Below the pieces are notes generated by a model. The model was not told where the DNA came from. It did not search any database and saw nothing but the letters and a program-made list of their open reading frames with translations. From assembly GCF_016863475.1 (NCBI RefSeq), contig NZ_BOOY01000006.1, positions 124,001 through 188,000 of the forward strand: a DNA stretch of 64,000 nucleotides. The letters run 5' to 3'. How positions within the stretch are numbered: position 1 is the first letter of the stretch; every line of letters starts with the position of its first letter. Positions 61,624 through 64,000 of this stretch are shown piece by piece. Both the position numbers and the translations under genes were made by a program. This stretch comes from Spirilliplanes yamanashiensis (lineage in GTDB: Bacteria > Actinomycetota > Actinomycetes > Mycobacteriales > Micromonosporaceae).

Positions 61624-61822
61624 GAGGTACCTCCAGAGCGCTACCGGACGCGCTCACCCGGATCCTCCAGGCTCGGCGTCGCCCATGTCGTCGGTGTGTC
61701 CGACCCGTAACGCTTCCTTACCCCGTCGCGGCCGCCCAGCCGGCATGCGCGTCGATGTCGTCACACCGGCCCTTCCGGCCGAACCGGCCGCCCGGGCCCG
61801 GCGGCGCACCTACGCTCGGGGC

Positions 61823-62206
61823 GTGGCCGGATACGTCCCGCTGCGCCGGGCGCTCACGCACGCGCTGATCGGCGCCGCCATGCTCATCGCGCTGTGCGTC
61901 GCCGGTGCGTTCCTCACCGCCGGCGGCGCCGAGCTGTCGGCGCTCGGCTGGCTCGTGGTCGTCGTCGTGGTCGGCGGGGCGCTCGCCTGCGCCGCCGCCT
62001 CGGCCGCCGAGCTGCGCGGCCGCCCCGCCGGCGCCCGCCGCGCGCTGGTCGTCGCCGCCGTCGTGCTGCTGCCGACCGTCGTGCCGCCGCTGCTGGCCGT
62101 CGTCGCCCGGCTGCTCATCGCGCCGGCCCCCGGCGGGGGCTCCGGCGGTGCGCGCGAGGTGCGCACGCCCGTCACCCTGCCGCCGGGCTACTCCGACCCC
62201 GCCTGA
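61823..62206 (+). CDS. Small membrane protein of unknown function
   Basis: A 127-residue protein with three predicted membrane helices (about 10-33, 42-62 and 73-97) and a Gly/Pro-rich tail (APAPGGGSGGAREV). No family recognised. The GTG at 61823 was chosen because the upstream frame is Arg-rich and lacks hydrophobic segments. Its 3' end overlaps the convergent ATP-grasp gene by 19 bp. Confidence 0.6.
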   Translation: MAGYVPLRRALTHALIGAAMLIALCVAGAFLTAGGAELSALGWLVVVVVVGGALACAAASAAELRGRPAGARRALVVAAVVLLPTVVPPLLAVVARLLIAPAPGGGSGGAREVRTPVTLPPGYSDPA

Positions 62207-64000
62207 CCCATCAGCCACGTGTCCTTCGACCCGCCGCCGCGCGACGAGTTGACGATCATGCTGCCCGCCGGGGCCACCCGGGTCAGTGCCACCGGCGCCA
62301 CCACCTGCCGCTGCCCGGTGAACACGAACGCCCGCAGGTCCACGTGCCGCGGCGCCAGCCCGTGGCCGTCGAACACCGGCGCCGTCGACAGGTCCACCAC
62401 CTCCTGCGCCACCCACCGGTGCGGGGCCGTCAGGATCTGCCGCCGCACTGCCGACAGGTCCTCCGGCGACGCCTTCGGGCCGATCACGATGCGGTCGCCG
62501 CCGTAGCCGTCCACCGGCTTGCACACCAGCTCGTCCAGCCGGGCCAGCACCTCCGCCCGCTGCTCCGGGATCCCGCACAGGTACGTCGGCACGTCCGCCA
62601 GCAGCGGCTTCTCGCCCAGGTAGTACTCGACCAGCTTCGGCACGAACGCGTACACGCTCTTGTCGTCGCCGATGCCGTTGCCCAGGGCGTTCGCCAGCAC
62701 CACCGTGCCCGCGTGCACCGCCGCCAGCAGCGACGGGCCCAGCGGCAGGCCGTCCGCGCCGGGGGAGTGCACCACGCTGTCCTCGCCCATCCGCAGGTAG
62801 ACGACGTCGACCCGGCGCCGCCCGCCGCCGCGGTGCAGCTCCACCCGGTTGTCCGTCACCAGCAGGTCGGTGCTGCGCACCAGCGGCACGCCCATCTCCT
62901 CGGCCAGCAGCCGGTGCTCGAACCACGCCGAGTCGTCCGGGCCCTGGCTCAGTACCACCAGCTGCGGGTCGTCGCACCGGGCGGCGTGCAGCAGCGCCTC
63001 GCGCAGCAGCCGCGGGGTGCGCTCCACGTCCAGCACCTCCGCCGGCATCGGCAGCTCCGGAAACACCGCCCGGGTCAGCCGGCGGTTCTGCATCGCGTAC
63101 CCGATGCCGGACGGCACCCGCAGGTTGTCCTCCAGCACGCACCAGTTGCCGGCGCCGTCGCGCACCAGGTCGACGCCCGCCACGTGCGCCCGCACCCCGT
63201 CCGCGGGCGCCAGGGCGCCGCTGGGCCGCAGCTCCGGGCTGCCCGTGATCACCCACTCCGGCACCACGCCGTCGGCCACGACGGCCCGGTCGGTGTAGAC
63301 GTCGCGGACGAACGCGTCCAGCGCCCGCACCCGCTGCGTCAGCCCCGCCGACAGCCGCTCCCAGTCGTCCGCCGGCACGATGCGCGGCACCAGGTCGAAC
63401 GGGAACAGCCGGGTCGCCGCCTCGCCCGCCACGCTGAACGTCACGCCGCGGGCGCGCTGCTCCTCGTCGCGGGCGTCCTCGCGGGCGCGCAACCCGCCCG
63501 CGCCGAGCGCCACCATGGCGCCCACCACCTCGTCGTACGCCGGCTCCGCCACGCCCGCGGCGAACACCTCGTCGCCCGCCGACACATACGGCCGCAACGT
63601 CACGGGCCGCACCTGCGGCGGCGCCACCGCCGTCGCGCCGCCCCGGGTGTCCGCCACCACCAGGTCCACCACGTCGGACAGCCGGCCCCGGCGGGCCAGC
63701 GCCCGCCGCTGCCGCGCCGCCGCGCTGCCCCGGCTCAGCGCCTGCACCGACAGGTCCGTCACCTGGTCCAGGTCGCCGTTGGCCGCCAGTTCGTCCCGCA
63801 GGTCCGCGATCAGCCGCTCCACCGCGACCGCCGCCGGCACCGGCACCGGCGACCGCGGCAGGTCCAGCAGGTCGCCCTCCAGCCCCGACCGCGCCGCCCG
63901 CCACATCGCCGCCCGGTGCAGCGGCGGCCGCCCCGCCGTCAGCGGCACCCCGGCCCGGTACGCCGCCTGCTCGCGCCGCACCAGCGCCCGGAACAGCCCG
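62188..64000 (-). CDS. Carboxylate-amine ligase / circularly permuted ATP-grasp fusion (C-terminal part; start beyond the window)
   Basis: The frame is open to the window edge. The first 120 visible residues (HRAAMWRAARSGLEGDLLDLP, SRGSAAARQRRALARRG) look like the end of a GCS2/YbdK-type carboxylate-amine ligase. The rest is a circularly permuted ATP-grasp type 2 domain (DUF404/407-like): LEDNLRVPSGIGYAMQNRR, NALGNGIGDDKSVYAFVP, KPVDGYGGDRIVIGP and a C-terminal NSSRGGGSKDTWL. Fusions of this kind form peptide or amide bonds in an uncharacterised pathway often linked to transglutaminase and alpha-E genes. The stop is TAG at 62188-62190. Confidence 0.85.
   Translation of the reverse strand, partial: GLFRALVRREQAAYRAGVPLTAGRPPLHRAAMWRAARSGLEGDLLDLPRSPVPVPAAVAVERLIADLRDELAANGDLDQVTDLSVQALSRGSAAARQRRALARRGRLSDVVDLVVADTRGGATAVAPPQVRPVTLRPYVSAGDEVFAAGVAEPAYDEVVGAMVALGAGGLRAREDARDEEQRARGVTFSVAGEAATRLFPFDLVPRIVPADDWERLSAGLTQRVRALDAFVRDVYTDRAVVADGVVPEWVITGSPELRPSGALAPADGVRAHVAGVDLVRDGAGNWCVLEDNLRVPSGIGYAMQNRRLTRAVFPELPMPAEVLDVERTPRLLREALLHAARCDDPQLVVLSQGPDDSAWFEHRLLAEEMGVPLVRSTDLLVTDNRVELHRGGGRRRVDVVYLRMGEDSVVHSPGADGLPLGPSLLAAVHAGTVVLANALGNGIGDDKSVYAFVPKLVEYYLGEKPLLADVPTYLCGIPEQRAEVLARLDELVCKPVDGYGGDRIVIGPKASPEDLSAVRRQILTAPHRWVAQEVVDLSTAPVFDGHGLAPRHVDLRAFVFTGQRQVVAPVALTRVAPAGSMIVNSSRGGGSKDTWLMGQAGSE

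Noticed and set aside
56701-61710. A 1669-codon plus-strand frame across the subtilase, S9 peptidase and AsnO genes
   Set aside because: Antisense shadow; the minus-strand genes have complete catalytic motifs and proper starts.
1-64000. tRNA, rRNA, insertion sequences, integrase and attachment sites
   Set aside because: Read for them but found no cloverleaf-like conserved T-loop with acceptor pairing, no transposase motifs and no flanking direct repeats.

Overview
The DNA has very high GC with frequent GTG starts and long same-strand chains of genes overlapping by 4 bp (ATGA/GTGA). Together with a SARP-type regulator, MbtH, Tat substrates and many secreted proteases, this points to a filamentous actinomycete, plausibly Micromonosporaceae. 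The family assignment is an inference; there is no rRNA or marker gene to fix it.

Layout. 1-6.9 kb is flank: a histidine kinase tail, a HerA-like ATPase, an NmrA reductase, a hemerythrin protein, and a phosphopantetheinyl transferase between two DUF1772 genes with a divergent AraC regulator. About 6.9-52 kb looks like one large biosynthetic gene cluster with five operons. Operon A (16721 to 6951, minus): alpha-oxoamine synthase, ketosynthase, MaoC dehydratase, AMP-ligase, carrier protein, trpD-, trpA-, ectC-like, acyl-CoA-dehydrogenase-like, trpF- and trpC-like. A SARP/ATPase regulator faces it, followed by a degenerate cyclase/ATPase gene. Operon B (23777 to 21784, minus): ACP, KASIII, FabG. 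Operon C (24108 to 36437, plus): Baeyer-Villiger-type monooxygenase, Tat-targeted FAD oxidase, SRPBCC protein, two hydrolases, a two-module NRPS, MbtH, MFS exporter. An APH-type kinase and a chorismate mutase follow. Operon D (45873 to 37892, minus): trpE, trpG, FMN reductase, SDR, PaaK-like ligase, BacA-like prephenate decarboxylase homologue, amidohydrolase, MFS. Operon E (50229 to 46692, minus): transglutaminase-like protein, TrpB2, UbiD. LysE and MocR genes sit beside it.

How it may work. Chorismate is drawn toward aminated products (TrpEG with a neighbouring FMN reductase) and toward prephenate chemistry (chorismate mutase plus the BacA-like protein). Paralogues of every tryptophan step (E, G, D, F, C, A, B) are present, but TrpD, TrpF and TrpC have altered substrate-site motifs, so the pathway may process an amine other than anthranilate. 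A carrier protein, its AMP-ligase and a PigA/RedW-like dehydrogenase form a cassette for oxidising a carrier-bound amino acid. Ketosynthases, ACPs and an oxoamine synthase can extend an acyl chain and join it to an amino acid. The NRPS is predicted to load serine first. A solitary ectoine-synthase-like cyclase sits in the middle. I do not recognise a known product, and the combination appears unusual.

Three matching pairs of heptamers at 11-bp pitch (core TTGCG) lie upstream of operons A, B and C. They look like binding sites for the SARP and tie these operons into one regulon.

52-64 kb is flank: a rifampicin-monooxygenase-like gene with a divergent TetR regulator, PhoD phosphatase, a trypsin-like protease, a subtilase with WSG repeats, an S9 peptidase next to an AsnO-like amidotransferase, a small membrane protein, and the C-terminal part of a carboxylate-amine ligase/ATP-grasp fusion running off the end. 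No tRNA, rRNA, CRISPR array, insertion sequence or integrase was seen.
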